Of a stretch of DNA of 64,000 nucleotides, positions 32,425 to 50,100 are shown in pieces. This stretch comes from Takakia lepidozioides (taxonomy: Eukaryota; Streptophyta; Takakiopsida; Takakiales; Takakiaceae). Under the pieces are notes generated by a model. The model was not told the DNA's origin. It searched no databases and worked only from the letters and a program-made list of their open reading frames with translations. How positions within the stretch are numbered: the stretch's first letter is position 1; every line of letters begins with the position of its first letter. Both the position numbers and the translations under genes were made by a program. Location: positions 43,168,042-43,232,041 of the forward strand of contig CM060734.1 in the NCBI GenBank assembly GCA_030704615.1, in the 5' to 3' direction.

Positions 32425-35400
32425 AGGGGTTGCATGAAATCTCCGTCAAAAGGCTTTGTGAAGGTGGGCTCGAGATGAAGATGTGCACGAGCTTGCCGCA
32501 ACAAGAAGTCCTCAAGCTTTCGCCGCTACTCTTTCTTGTAGGGCTTTATGGAGTTTGAAAAGCTTACAACTAAAAGTGGACAAATAGGCAGTATCACTGG
32601 AACACAATGTTTAGATACTACTTTTTGGTATATTTGACATTGATTTAAGATTTGTGTAAATAATTTTTACTACATATGATAAACAATGAACACTGGTGTA
32701 ATTAGTCTTGATTTTGCATGAATATGACAGTTCAAAATATTGTCTTTTTCATTTTGCATGGGCTATATTGAATCTTGAGTGAGAAAGATTTTTTGTTTGA
32801 TTGATTAATTAAGATATCCATTCTTGAATCTCACCAATAAACCACTTGTCATCTTGCAATATTCTTCGAGTTGGGGATATTACCCATCGCACCTTCAGTC
32901 TATTTTCAAGCACTGCAAAGGTATGTCCTTTCATATTAATCATGGGAACTAGAAGGACCTCCCTGACTAGAAGACCCTCCCAACGATCTCCGAGGAACAT
33001 CACCTTCATCTTGTACAGACCTAGACCTAGATCTCATCATTCCACTCCTCACCAGGAGCAAATGCTGATGATTGTTGGTCCAAGTAGCAAAGAGAGTGGC
33101 TTGAACATCAAAAGGACATCTCAGCCCAAGAAGGGCAAAGCCACCACGGAGAAAATAATCTAGCCGTAATATAAAGTCATGCATGGCTTGTGGTTGTCAC
33201 CACATCTTGAACAATTGTCTCTTAAAAGAACCTCCGCAAAAAGAGGATAAGATCTTCCTCGAAGGTACTAAACGACATTGCCTCATGGTCTCGTAACATA
33301 TCCCGTTCAAGATATTGGAAGACACCATAGGAAGTGGCAAGAATATCTGTCATACTACCATACTCATGAGCAACAAAATCTTTTATACGAAGGCCCTGCA
33401 AAATCAAATGCACAGATACATTTCAGTTTTTGCCTTTTGGATAGTCATAACAAATTTAGTAACACAAAAGCTGGTGCACAATATAGAATTGAAGTGTAGT
33501 CTATTTACTCACCGTGAGAGGCTATTCATGCTCCATGCCTACGAGCTCCATATCCACAAATTCTACAAACTGCAACTAGTACTATAAAGGGCCTATCCCT
33601 CTCTCCGTCTTCACCTCTGTGCTTCTTGATCCTTTTATCTTTTCACCTCAACCTCTCCTCATATATCGCATCATTCTCGCAACGGCATCAAGGGGCTCAT
33701 GACTGGTTACATCATGATGTGTCTTGTTGCTACTCTTGAGAAATCATAATTCCATGAAAGTGGTTTTTCCTTTTTATAAGTGTTTTGCTTTTAATAGCCG
33801 TTGATGGTGTTATAAGCGTGGAATGCCACAAACATCATATTTTTCTTTTTGATGAGATCTAGTTCTTTATGATGTTTCTTCTTCTTCTTAGAGTTCAATC
33901 AGACGTACATGTCGGCGACGAAGCAATCAATCAGCTCCTAGAGACGAATTTAGGCTTGCGAGAAGCAAGCGATGTCAGCCGGTTATGGCGCAGTAACTTG
34001 CGAAACAAGAAGCTGGTAAGAATGCGAATCAGACTCGCATGGTGAGTAGGGTTGATTGGCCCTGCTCTTTCATGAAGATATGGACTATGCATCGGTCTGA
34101 GTCCTTAGAGTTAAGCAACTTGATCAACTCGATCATCAATTTGAGGATTTGAGGATAAAATATGTTTCAAACTTGTTGGATTCAGCTACAAGCACTTCAG
34201 ATGTAGCGCCTGATATGGTGCTCTGACAAGTCCCGAAATATTACACAAAGAACATATCATGGTATTGTGGCGTGGCTTTCTAGGACTATATGCTAGGAAG
34301 TGTGGTTGGACAGCAATGTATGTTGTAGCAGGATGCTTAGGTGCATGACAAACAATCTGGTGTCAAACGTCTCGTAATATATCTATATGTATTTTTTTTC
34401 AACATCATGTCATGGAGCTCGAATCTGTCGTACTATTACGTTCATCTCTCTATTATTATCACATTTCTACCTTTCTATTCATCCGATCACTGGACTTAAA
34501 TTTCACGATCGTTACTGCGAGCATTCAAGAAACTAGTAAATTTGGTCATGTGATAAGTCGAATGTACTAGTTTAAAAAAATAAATGAATTTATGTTAAGT
34601 TTGATTCAGTCTGGAGTGTTAGGTGATCTAAAAGTTGATTCGGTGTCTAGACTAGATTACTATAACTTAGATTTTTTTGTCCCTCCGCACCATTCATGGA
34701 GACTACGAAAATAAGAAGTCGTGTACATCGTCATTGAGATGCAACATTGTTGTTCAAAAGACCATTTTGTTGTACACATGTTTATAATGTATGGTTTTTT
34801 TTTATGAATTTATTTGTATTCTTGAATTCACATCAATACACTGTTTGTTGCTTCTTTTTTATAATTTGTACTTTAATTATTTTTGTTTGCGCTTGCTAAA
34901 ATGAATAGACGAGGCGAGTCCATAATTACGACGATCGATACATTGATCCCTAATCTTCAAGGCGACACATTTGGATGATGTATTCTTAATTGGTACGGTT
35001 CTTTTGATCGAACTTCGGAAAGCCGTTCGCTATTTCTACACTGTGACATGACTAATGAATATCGATACATTATGGTCACTGTGACTTTGGAAGATCTTTT
35101 AGCCAATGTGCATTCTCCCTTTAGCTCCAAGTAGAAAATTATGTTCGACTTGAAATATTTTCAATTAAGCCCAAATTTAAAGTTGCACATGGTGACAGTC
35201 CATATATGCTTAGTGTTTCATTTCCCATGACCATAAGCTTGATTGAGCCCCAAACCCATCACTCTGAATTTGTTGAGTATGGATAAAATTAGGCACTATT
35301 TCGGAAAAATAGTTTCAATGGACAAATGGGCTACAACTTTTATAGCCCCAGTGGTGGTGAAAATACTCGGGGAACGTTGGCAACACTTTCGATCTACAAA

Positions 35401-36125
35401 TAGCTGATGGTTTTGGATAGGACAACATACGAAATGTAAGTGATGATTTTCATTGTTATCTGTGTGATATTGAATTTGTACTGATGTTGTTATTATCAAA
35501 TTGTGATAACCATAATAAGTTCTAATATGGATTTGTAATTGTGCATGCAGATATCTTTCTATCCAATTTTTTTTTTTCAATTCAACGAATTGGCTAACAC
35601 GTACAATACTAGTGCACTAACATCCATCCATACTGTTAAAAAAAATCTTGTGCTCGAAATCAGGTGCATCGAGGTTGATCACCACACCAACACCCATGAT
35701 AATAATTTCAGTTCATGATGAAAAAACTCGTGATAAGTTGACTATCATTCACAAAGTTCATACACGTTGGACTACTTTCTCATCGCAATGTAAGTATTTT
35801 CAAAAACCCATTGATATAATTCGATCACTAAATTTTCAAGTTTCTTCTCCAAAGTCATTCATTTTATTATTATTTCCTAATGAATTAATGTAATAAATCT
35901 CGAGAAACTTATGTGCGATCTCTCCGATCGTGCGACCCATCAGAATGCCATCTCTCTTTATCCATCGTAAAGTCATGGCCATCGTCATTGTCAGTTTTGT
36001 CGATTATTCATTGATTTTGAAGAAGAGTCGAGGTGGCTTGTTACATAACAACTGCAATAGGAAAGGATGTGATGTGATTGTAAGTAAAGCTCGCCGCTTA
36101 ACATATAGAGCTCCTCTTGACAACC
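32425..36125. other. Mostly AT-rich, no firm gene
   Basis: Minus-strand frames at 32809-33184 and 33222-33413 (for example KGHTFAVLENRLKVRWV, FSTFEEDLILFLRRFF) look like remnants of coding sequence of unknown type. From about 33600 to 36000 the sequence is AT-rich with no recognisable gene. Confidence 0.35.
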
Positions 36126-36205
36126 AAGTTGTAGCCCATGTGGTAATGGACACATACCACCTCGGAAGTGGTTGTGGGTTCAATCCACCAATTGGTGTCA
36201 CAAAG
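36126..36205 (+). ncRNA. tRNA-derived SINE-like sequence
   Basis: TAGCCCATGTG fits the pol III A box (TRGYNNANNNG) near 36132 and GGTTCAATCC is a perfect B box near 36178, about 46 bases apart. No intact cloverleaf is obvious. Sequence on either side is not gene-like. Probably a SINE head rather than a working tRNA gene. Confidence 0.5.
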
Positions 36206-36440
36206 GTGTCCACTTTCCTAACGGAAGGCAATAACCCTGCAAGGTAAGGAGACTCCATAATTTACACTCCCTTGGGGAGGCGTCAAATATATCATAAAAG
36301 GAGAGAAGACGGAGCCCCCCCCCCCCCCTCTTCTTCTGCGCGTTGCTCCATACGTGTGATTGTAGCATACTTTTCATCCCATCTTTCATCTCGAGATTTC
36401 ATCCGACAGACGGACGACGACATTAAATGTTGCTTCATAT

Positions 36441-36468
36441 AGAGAGAGGGAGAGAGAGAGAGAGAGAA
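36441..36468. repeat. (GA)n microsatellite
   Basis: A GA-rich run. A C homopolymer run lies about 120 bp to the left (near 36317). Confidence 0.85.
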
Positions 36469-36784
36469 ATAGGTGAAGGCAACATTTTTTTTATGCGCGA
36501 AATTTCGCCACTTTTCGATCCAGAAATTGGCCTCACGAAATTTACAAATGAATTATGAGTTAAAATATGGCACTGTTTCGCATTACTGCCCTCCCTAATG
36601 CCATTATGTCGTTGCAATGAGGATGCTGCCTATACAATTGTCACACAAGGAAAGAGCCAAATGCCATTTGGGTTCGTTAGATCCAGATGATCTTGCCTAT
36701 CAAGGAGCAAAGCCTTGGGTTCAAACTCTTCCCGCTTTCGCCAAGGGGTCGAGCTATAGAGGGAACTCTCATTTAGGTTTCGCT

Positions 36785-37930
36785 TACCCGCCTAGGGAAT
36801 TCCAAAAAGGCCTTGATGTGAAATGCGTCGCAATTCACTTGATCACCCCCCTAAAAGTGCGCAATTCAATTGAATTGCTGACTACAATTCAATTGAATTG
36901 TAATCTATAATTTTTAACTTATTTCTGTATATAATATATAATATATATGTATATATATATTTAAATTATACTTATACACATATAAGAGTATAAGCTAAAA
37001 ATACATGTTGCCTGTCTATTCTTGCTGGCCCTCTTTCTTGTGCCGTTGAGGAAATTGTGGAGTTGTGAAGCCACCCTCAGCCTCAGCAAGAAAGGAGAGC
37101 CAGAGACGGAGAGAGATGAGCAGCTTCCTGTGATTCACTGGCAAAAGAAACATGGCTGGCTCCGAAAGAAACAGACAAAATCAAACATGACAATTGATGA
37201 AAGGCTTCCCCTGCATCATCATGTAGTCCCCTAACACTAGTATCTGGCCCAGGACAAAGAAAGCAAAAAATATGTTCATCTTGAGAATTATAAAAAATAA
37301 TATTGTTTTGATACCCTTACAAAGGTATCATGTTGAAGTTGGGATGTGTGTTCCATATAAGTTTAATATATCAAACTCTTACACGTTGATACTCTTACAT
37401 TGGTATCATGTTTGGTATATGTACATAGCCATATATTGGCACCAACATCTACAAAAAGAGACAATCCCGCTTTTACAAGCGCTTCGTGACTTCCTCTCTC
37501 TCTCTCGCTCTCTCGCTCTCCCTTAGGCTTATCTCGGGCTCAAGCCTTACCACAGGCAAAGGATTGACAGACGGACAGCAAGAATAGACAGGCAACATGT
37601 ATTTTTAGCTTATACTTTTGTATGCGTATATGTATAATTTAAATATATACATATATATTATATACAGAAATAAGTTAAAAATTATAGATTACAATTCAAT
37701 TGATTTGCAAATTCACAATTCAATTGAATTGCAGTCAACAATTCAATTGAATTGTCAATTCACAATTCAATTGAATCGTGTGCCGACAATTCAATTGAAT
37801 TGCAAAATAGGGTTGTTTCAAGCTAGTTTTAGCATGCAATTCAATTGAATTGCGCACTTTTTATGGGGGTGATCAAGTGAATTGCGATGCATTTCACATC
37901 AAGGCCTTTTTGGAATTCCCTACCCGCCTA
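36785..37930. mobile_element. Foldback, Mutator-like non-autonomous element (1,126 bp)
   Basis: The body is 36795-37920. The ends are inverted: GGGAATTCCAAAAAGGCC on the left and its complement on the right. The target duplication is TACCCGCCTA (36785-36794 and 37921-37930), 10 bp, in the Mutator range. Inverted arms are very long: the left arm, 36795 to about 37030, pairs with about 37540-37920. The arms contain repeated 16-bp palindromes CAATTCAATTGAATTG, two on the left and about six intact or near-intact on the right. The centre (37040-37540) has no recognisable gene. Confidence 0.88.
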
Positions 37931-38104
37931 GTATCCGTGTCATGCACCTCCATTTAAGCAGACTTGCACCGTCTTTGGCACTGGCACATGAGGCTTTGAG
38001 CAGAGTTGCTGATCTTGCACAAGATTAGTCATATTTGTCAATGGATTGTATCCATGTGACAGAGTTGTGCTAGGCTTTGCAAGATGCAATGTCGTTGTTA
38101 CTTA

Positions 38105-38385
38105 GAAAAAATTACCTCCCTTGTCGCTCCCACAAACCGAACACTACATGAGTTGAGTTCGCATAAAACTCATCAAACATTCTTGACAGTAGCCACTGGT
38201 TCGAAATCACATGCCAGTCGCTTCCTCATAGGCCAACGAGGAGCGAAAAAATTACCTCCCTTGTCGCTCCCACAAACCGAACACTACATGAGTTGAGTTC
38301 GCATAAAACTCATCAAACATTCTTGACAGTAGCCACCGGTTCGAGATCACATGCCAGTCGCTTCCTCATAGGCCAGCGAGGAGCT
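38105..38385. repeat. 140-bp tandem duplication
   Basis: Two near-identical copies of a unit starting ATTACCTCCCTTGTCGCTCC (38111 and 38251), 140 bp apart, with only a few substitutions. It lies about 200 bp upstream of the adenylosuccinate lyase leader. Confidence 0.9.
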
Positions 38386-38423
38386 AACGTGGCTCAAGTT
38401 CTTAAATGAAAAAAAAAACGTTG

Positions 38424-38575
38424 GTTGAAGGGGAGAACTTTTAGGGTTGTGACTTTTAGGGTTGCGTGTGCAGAAGGGTTAGGGTTTATATAGAGAGAGT
38501 AAGAGGGAGAAAGAGACATTTGAAGGGGAGAATTTTTAGGGTTGTGTGTGCAGAAGGGTTAGGGTTTAGGAAGGA
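38424..38575 (+). promoter_or_regulatory. Duplicated telo-box block upstream of adenylosuccinate lyase
   Basis: A unit with GAAGGGGAGAA, TTTTAGGGTTG and GCAGAAGGGTTAGGGTTTA occurs twice, about 94 bp apart. The repeated AGGGTT(T) is the plant telo-box in reverse, common in promoters and leaders of translation and nucleotide-metabolism genes. It ends just before the first ATG of the leader. Confidence 0.55.
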
Positions 38576-38583
38576 AGGGTGCG

Positions 38584-43419
<4,836 letters not shown>

Positions 43420-44159
43420 GTTCCCTGGTGTCCAGTAGATTACAACCACCTCTTTACTAACAAAGTGAAAGAATTGGCCGGGAGGGAGACTAACAAAATC
43501 ACAATCTGTGTAGTCAAAACAGAAACTACCCAGGAAGAAATAGAAAACAATGAGAGCTTCAAGTTGCAGACCTAACCTTCGGAGGATGATATGGTGACTG
43601 TCTGTGTAGAAAGGAATCAAAGGGGCTCCATGTAAGTGTCTCATAATCATGCTTGGTGCCTAGATTTCAGCGAGATAAGCACCATGCTGACTTTCTAGTG
43701 TATGGCTAGGCAAAGCTCTTATGTGCATTCTTTTAATAAAACCAAAAGTTTTGAGTCAAATCCAGGTTTTTAGTGTGTAATCTATTGTTGCCATGTGCTG
43801 ATGACATCCTGCAAGAGTGAGTCACACAGCTTCAGATGGCACAAGCTGGAAGAATACCCAAAAAAAATGGGTTCATAAGCCTCTGAACAGCAACTTTGAG
43901 GAAGCCTGCTGAAGTAAGACATGAAAATCAGTGTTTGCTGTCCAACAGCTGGTGACATCGAACAAGGATCACTTACCATCACATTATTTTTCTTGAGTAA
44001 TATTACAATATATTGTGGTTTCGACATGCACAGAAAGATGTTACTATGAGAGATTACTATGATGGGGCCAACTTTCCCATTCTCAACATAAATATATGAC
44101 GTCTCTTGAAGGAAGAAGAGCGCAAGGATTTTGCCACTACTCTTTGTCATTAACATCAA
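43420..44159. other. Intergenic, 3' of adenylosuccinate lyase
   Basis: Holds the 3' UTR of the lyase gene. Minus-strand frames here have no recognisable domain. The right end grades into the satellite. Confidence 0.45.
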
Positions 44160-45420
44160 TTAATATGAAACTAGTGCACACACATAGATAATTCTCCCAG
44201 ATTTCCAAGAAAATATGGCACATTCAAATTGACGAAGCTGAAAGAACAATACGAGTGATGAACTCCACCATAGTCATAACAGTTGGCAGAACTAGAAGGT
44301 CTCAAGAATTTAGCCACCACCTTGTGTCATAAGCTTCATTTGAGATGAAACCATTGCACACATGTAAATAACGCCCCAGATTTTCAAGACAATAGGCACA
44401 CTCAAATGATGAAGCTGAAAGAACAAGTGATGACCTCCACCATAGTCAAATCAGTTGGCAGACCTAGAAGGTCTCAAGAGTTTGGTCACCACCTTGTGTC
44501 ATGAGCTCCAATTCAGATGAAACCACTGCACCCACAAAAATAACTTTTGTAGCTTTCCAGAATATTATGACACACTCACATTTGATGAAGCTGGAAGAAC
44601 AATACAAACGATGAACTCCACCATACTCAAATCAATTGGCACAACTAGAAGGTCTCAAGAGTCTGGCCACCACCTTGTGTCATGAGCTTCAATTGAGATG
44701 AAACCATTGCACACACATAAATAACGCCTCCAGATTTTCACGACAATAGGCACACTCAGATTGATGAAGCTGAAAAAACAATACAAGCGATGAAGTCCAC
44801 CATACCGTAGAGTCCTTCGATGTCCGGCGCATTGCTGCCAAATATTTAATTATTTCAGAGAAAGTAGGTCCGGCACCTAATTTAGATTTTTACAATTTTT
44901 GAACAAGCTGGTCACATACATTTAAATTACCTCTAGGGAGGTAATTAGGGTATATTCTAGAGGATAACCCTATCGTGGAATTCTTTATCGCTTCGACATT
45001 GAGGTCATTACTTTTCTGAATATTTCAGGTAAGCAAAATTTGAATTAACGACGGACATTGAAGGACTCTGCGGTAGTCAAATCAGTTGGCAGAACTAGAA
45101 GGTCTTAAGAGTTTGGCCACCACCTTTGGGTCATGAGCTTCAATTTAGATGACCACACACATAGATAACTTTCATAGCTTTCCAGAATATTATGACACAC
45201 TCAGATTTGATGAAGCTGAAAGAACAATACAAGCGATGAACTCCACGATACTCAAATCAGTTGGCAGAACTAGAAGGTCTCAAGAGTTTGGCCACCACCT
45301 TGTGTCATGAGCTTCAATTAAGATGAAACCAGTTCACACATATAGATAATTCTCCTACATTTCCAAAACACTATGGCACACTCAAAGTGATGAAAATTAC
45401 AATAAATTAGACGTGATCAA
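44160..45420. repeat. Satellite-like tandem repeat, ~178-bp unit
   Basis: The landmark GTTGGCAGAACTAGAAGGTC or its variants recur at 44282, 44454, 44635, 45084 and 45260. After removing a 271-bp insertion (269-bp element plus one TA), spacings are 172, 181, 178 and 176 bp. Other shared pieces are GCCACCACCTTGTGTCATGAG and GATGAAGCTGAAAGAACAAT. A weaker copy extends to about 45620. No coding sequence. Confidence 0.9.
44803..45075. mobile_element. 269-bp TA-flanked MITE (Tc1/mariner-Stowaway-like)
   Basis: The body is 44805-45073, flanked by TA on both sides. Ends are inverted repeats of about 25 bp with three mismatches: CCGTAGAGTCCTTCGATG and CCGCAGAGTCCTTCAATG. Comparison with the other satellite units (CCACCATAGTCAAATC) shows the uninterrupted site and confirms the TA duplication. 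It has no coding capacity. Confidence 0.88.
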
Positions 45421-46238
45421 CCGGAAGGTAGTCAAACAAGGTCGCAGAACATGAAGGGCTCTAGGAGGTGGCCACAACTCAATGGTGTCATTAGTTTCAA
45501 TTGATATGAAACTAGCGTACTCACTCACGTAGACATTTAGCATAGGTTTCCAAAACAATATGTCACATTCAATTTGATGAAGTAAACAATATTAAGCATC
45601 AATTTCAAAAATGTTGAAGTTGATACATTCAATTTGATGAAGAGACAATGAGCTTCATCCTCAAATTGATGAACCTAACATTATAGGAAAACAATGCATC
45701 AATGATTCACATTCGGGGGCTACATAGCAAGTCCAATGGTTTTCAAATCATCACCAATATATATCAAGGCTGAAAGGTATCCATTGCCGATGTCCTTTGA
45801 AGCTTGGATTCGTTCTTTCAAGTTACATAGTTTCTCTATGTCGTATGTTCTCTTGGGCTCGTGTATCTATCATGGCGGAAATAACCTTCTCTTTGCTGGT
45901 CTACAGAGCAAAAGCTAAACCTTCAACAATTCGTAATGAGACCCTCCGCCGTTTTGCATTGATGGAGAATCAGATTTGTCACCACCATCCTCCTATGATA
46001 ATTCCCCCCTGCCATTCTGCAACTCGTAAGTGGTTATATGTGCATGAGCATACATTTTAAAATGGACGAAGCATAAATGTAACTATTCACAAGCATTCAT
46101 CTTTTCATGGAAACACATTGTACCTCCTCTTTGGGCATTGTAGACGTATCAATGGGGGCACATCTCCAGCTACACAGCCTTGGATTGCTCTACATACCAC
46201 TCAGATTGTGTTGAAAATACCTCCAGGGTCATCTGAAC
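45421..46238. other. No recognised gene
   Basis: Decaying satellite sequence to about 45620, then a plus-strand stretch at about 45736-46060 with no domain I can name. The left end of the 10.8-kb element follows. Confidence 0.4.
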
Positions 46239-46247
46239 CTTAAAACC

Positions 46248-46320
46248 GGGGAATGCTTGCGCGTGAGCCTGGCCGCGTGAGCCTGTGAGCCTGTGAGCCT
46301 GGCTAGGCTCACGCCACGTC
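46248..46320 (+). repeat. Left terminal and subterminal repeat of 10.8-kb element
   Basis: Starts GGGGAATGCTTGCGCGTGAG, then three further GTGAGCC units, then GGCTAGGCTCACGCCACGTC. The outer dozen bases match the right end poorly; the GCGTGAGCCTGG core matches well. Confidence 0.75.
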
Positions 46321-47102
46321 AGCAAGCTTCCACGTGTTCAGGCCGTAATTCCGTGCTTACCCCCCCTATTACCGCGGATCAGCTGTCGCCTATGTCCTAA
46401 TTTTTTATCCCTCTTCAAGGCCCCCACATGAATATTCTTTGTGGCCGAGAACAATGGCAGGTTTGCGGATGAATTATGATTGAGGTCATGACTTTGGAAT
46501 GAGGAGATCGTCCACTAGAGAACTGAATAATAAAACCAAACATTTTTTTTGGGCAAAGCAGTACATTCATTCCAACACACAATCATTTTTCAATTCCGCA
46601 ATCCGAAGACCTATTTTAGGCAATCCCCAACTGTACTTACGGGAACGCGCAAAGAACTTGAAAAACAGTTTGGAGATGGAAGCAAAACCAAAATACAATT
46701 TATTGAGCCTCGGTACTTGAACCTAAAGAAATATTGGAGGTTTCAGAGGAACCACTTCCAGAGTGTACAGCAATATCATCTATGAATACAGCAGCACATC
46801 CATGACGTTTTTTTTTTCCTCGACCTTCATGGAGATGCGAGTACAGTGTTTGTTCGGATAATACCCGTGCGCAAGCTTCCGCGTAAACCGGCAAGCGGTT
46901 CGATCTAGGGGACTCGGGGACATGTAGTATCCTTGGAAACCGAAAGGCGTCTGCTGATTCGATGACTGGTGCTGAACTCTGCAAAGCAAGAAGAGGAATG
47001 GTGGTATATGTTAACATCCAGATATAGACAACGGAAGCCACTATTTCTCGAATGGGAACGACACAAGGAAATGTAACATATTTTGCACGAGTACACAAGA
47101 AC

Positions 47103-50100
47103 TTACTCACACTCAAAATCGGAGTCCACGTCCAGATCCTCGTCAGGCGCTTCGGGCTCCTCCAGAAGTCCCTCTGTGGATGGGGCAGAAGTAGTGCCCG
47201 ACTCAAGCTGACGAAGCTCGCTTGAGAAGAGCTCTGTATCAGCTTCCATGCCGAAGAAGTGCCTTCCGGCGCTCTTGCAAGCATGAAAACATGCTCCTGC
47301 AAATCCAAGAAGAACGAGAAATAAAAACCAGGATTCCCTAAGGTCACTGCCCATATGTCAAACACAATGTGAAGGGCCCCACCTGTGCCCATAGACAAGT
47401 CAACCACTCGTCCACCATGACGGCTGCATGTCTCCACCAAAGTCTGCATGAAAGCTGGAGATTTCTCCCGTGCACCTCTCCAAGGGACACCATTCGTCCT
47501 TTTCATAGTCCGACCCGAGTCGACGTAATTGAAGATAACATCATCCTCCACAGGCTCGCAGGTGGGGTCAATGTGAGCTGCAAGGTCCCTCAACTGAAAC
47601 TCAGCAACACCAGCAGGAAGAGTGTCCGTCCGCCTCACCAGGCACAAAGCTTCGAACACTCGTGTCTGTCATTAATCACGAAGAGGGAATGAGACAGAAG
47701 TCATAACCCACCATTTTGATTTACCGGAAAACCACGAAACATCAATTGAAAGGAACCAACTCACTTTCTGCCCCGGGAACTTGCCCTTCGTAAGAGGCAG
47801 AGTATTGATGCATGTCCAAGTTTTGATGACACGAAACCCGGAAGCTTTCATGTAGCTGAAAAGAGTTCTTCGAGCCGACATGTCCTTTGACTGCATGAGA
47901 CGAAAGGAACTTGTTGCTGAACGAGAAAGCCCACTGCCAGTAACGAGAATCCGATTTGTTCCAAGTCGGGGTCGAATTGGAAGGAAACACATCAGGGACA
48001 GCAAAACCGTCAGGAATGTCCAGCACCACAAGGTCAGTCGCGTATGCCTGTTGAACTCCATTCACCCATTCCGGACTTTTTGTGACCTACAGCCAAAAAC
48101 ATGAGACATTGTAAGAAGCCCAATCCAAATCTAACAGGAGATCAATCCCCTGGACAAGCCACAACAAGCTGCCAAACACAATTATTCATACAACAGTTTA
48201 GACATAAGTTTTCACCTGAGTGAGGAATGAAACAAGCATGTCCCACGATTTCGAGGGCACCCCTTTGAATGTGGACTTCCTCGACTCCATCATTGAAAGA
48301 AAACTTTCATTCAGCACCTTACGATTGAACTGGCCCAAAACCCTGGAGGGATGTTCTCTCGCCTCGAAAACTTGCTCCCTGGACTTTGAAGTTCTCCTAT
48401 CCCTCCTTGCAGGAGAAGGCTGTCTTTCAGGAACCTCTGACGGTCCCTGTCCTTGCGGAGCTGCACTTTTCCCCTTCCCCTTCGGATCCCCGACAACCTT
48501 CCCCTTTCGTTTTGGAGTAGCAGTTTTCTCGGGCTCTTTTGCAGCCAGAGCCGAAATGATTCTGTCCTGGATGTCTTTCTCAGCCAATGGGGCAATCGCT
48601 GCGGCATTGTCGTTCAGGTTTCTCAAAACAACTTCATCGAATGGGGTGTCCTGTTTTGGCAGGTCGAGGTACCACCCACAGTCTCGGAAGTGCGCCCTGC
48701 TCCAGTTTTTGGCAATACCAGCCATGTACATTGTCTTGTCATTGGAGGGGTCAGCCCATGAATAGATGAAGTCTGGGTCATCGCTAAGGTACTTTCCCGG
48801 TATGAGGATATGATACATATACCTGAATCACACACAAAAAACCCAGACAGTCATTCGATCAGAAAACGAAAAAGAACACACATCCGGAAAAAGATATTGA
48901 AATGCAGGAAGGCAACACTGAGAATTCTACTTTTGAAATCCCGAATCAACCTTGCGTTGACGCAATGTTCATTCGAGCAGAAATGGGGAACACCAAATGA
49001 TAATGTTGTATTAATAGAGACAACGACTGAGAAGCGCAATTCAACATTGCTTCAACGCAAGGTTGTTTTCAATCAGAGAGGAAATGGAAAACACTGCCTG
49101 AAAACTACCATCAGACTATGTACTGGTGCGGATATTCAACATTGCGTTGGCGCAATGTTGAAATCCTCTGTTGGAACACATGTCAATGCTATCTCATAAT
49201 CATAAGTTTCCTACAATTGTATTAAATCGGGGGATGGCTACGGGAAATTTCCAGCAATCCATACCGCCAAACAACCTTGCGTCAACGCAAGGCTGTTTGT
49301 TGGTACAGTGAAAGTTGTAAATAGCATTTCAAACCGACTCCAAACAGTCTTATGTTCATCTTGGCAGCATTGGAACTGGATTTGAACTACCCAAAACAAC
49401 AGGAAAAGCTACATAGCCTGCCACTTCATCAACCTTGCGTTGACGCAAGGCTGATTTTCCTATCAGTTTATCCCCTTTCACATTCAGAAAAACGGCATTA
49501 TGGGATACTTAGGTATAGGTAAGGGAAACCAGGACAAAGGGAAACAACCTTGCGTTAACGCAATGTTGCTCGACTGCACATGCAGAGCCCTCAGAGATCT
49601 CGCAAAGCACTGCAAATTCGCAATTCTTTATGGAAAGAACGACACAAGATTGCAGAAACATCCCTTCAAGCACCAATTTTGATTCAAGGAGGTCACACCT
49701 GTACAACACTCGCTTCATTGCTTGCTCGCTGTTGTACTGGTTTTTGAATTCGTAAGACCTGGAGATTCCTTTCTCTTTCTCAAACTCCCTGAAGAAGCAG
49801 TTGTTCCAGACAGCGAGCTTCCATCTCCTGATATAGGCCTCCAGTGTGATCCGGGGGCAAGCCATCTGGATTTTGTAGTCTGCCATCGACTCAGCAAGTG
49901 CAGCCACTGCGCGTTTTTCTAACTGCAACAAGAAAGCTCGTAAGAATTTTCAAGAGGTTACGGAGCATCAAAAATGTCTGAAAATGGTTTGGTTCAAACC
50001 TTACCTGGCTCCAGAATGTGGCTTTGTGTAGCCACTGGTCGAATGTATGGTCGCTAACAACTCTTATTGCTTGTGTCTTCGGGTCCCTCTCTGGAGTTGG

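Noticed and set aside
46700-47659. Single 319-codon minus frame as one exon
   Set aside because: Methyltransferase phase and motifs show it spans two real exons, an intron (47297-47382) read through by chance, and downstream sequence.
48220-48765. Plus-strand frame of 181 codons
   Set aside because: Antisense of the long methyltransferase exon 48216-48822, which has matching splice sites and phase on the minus strand.
48947-49568. CRISPR-like array
   Set aside because: Repeats are palindromic with unequal, long spacers, lie in an intron of a eukaryotic transposon gene, and there are no cas genes.
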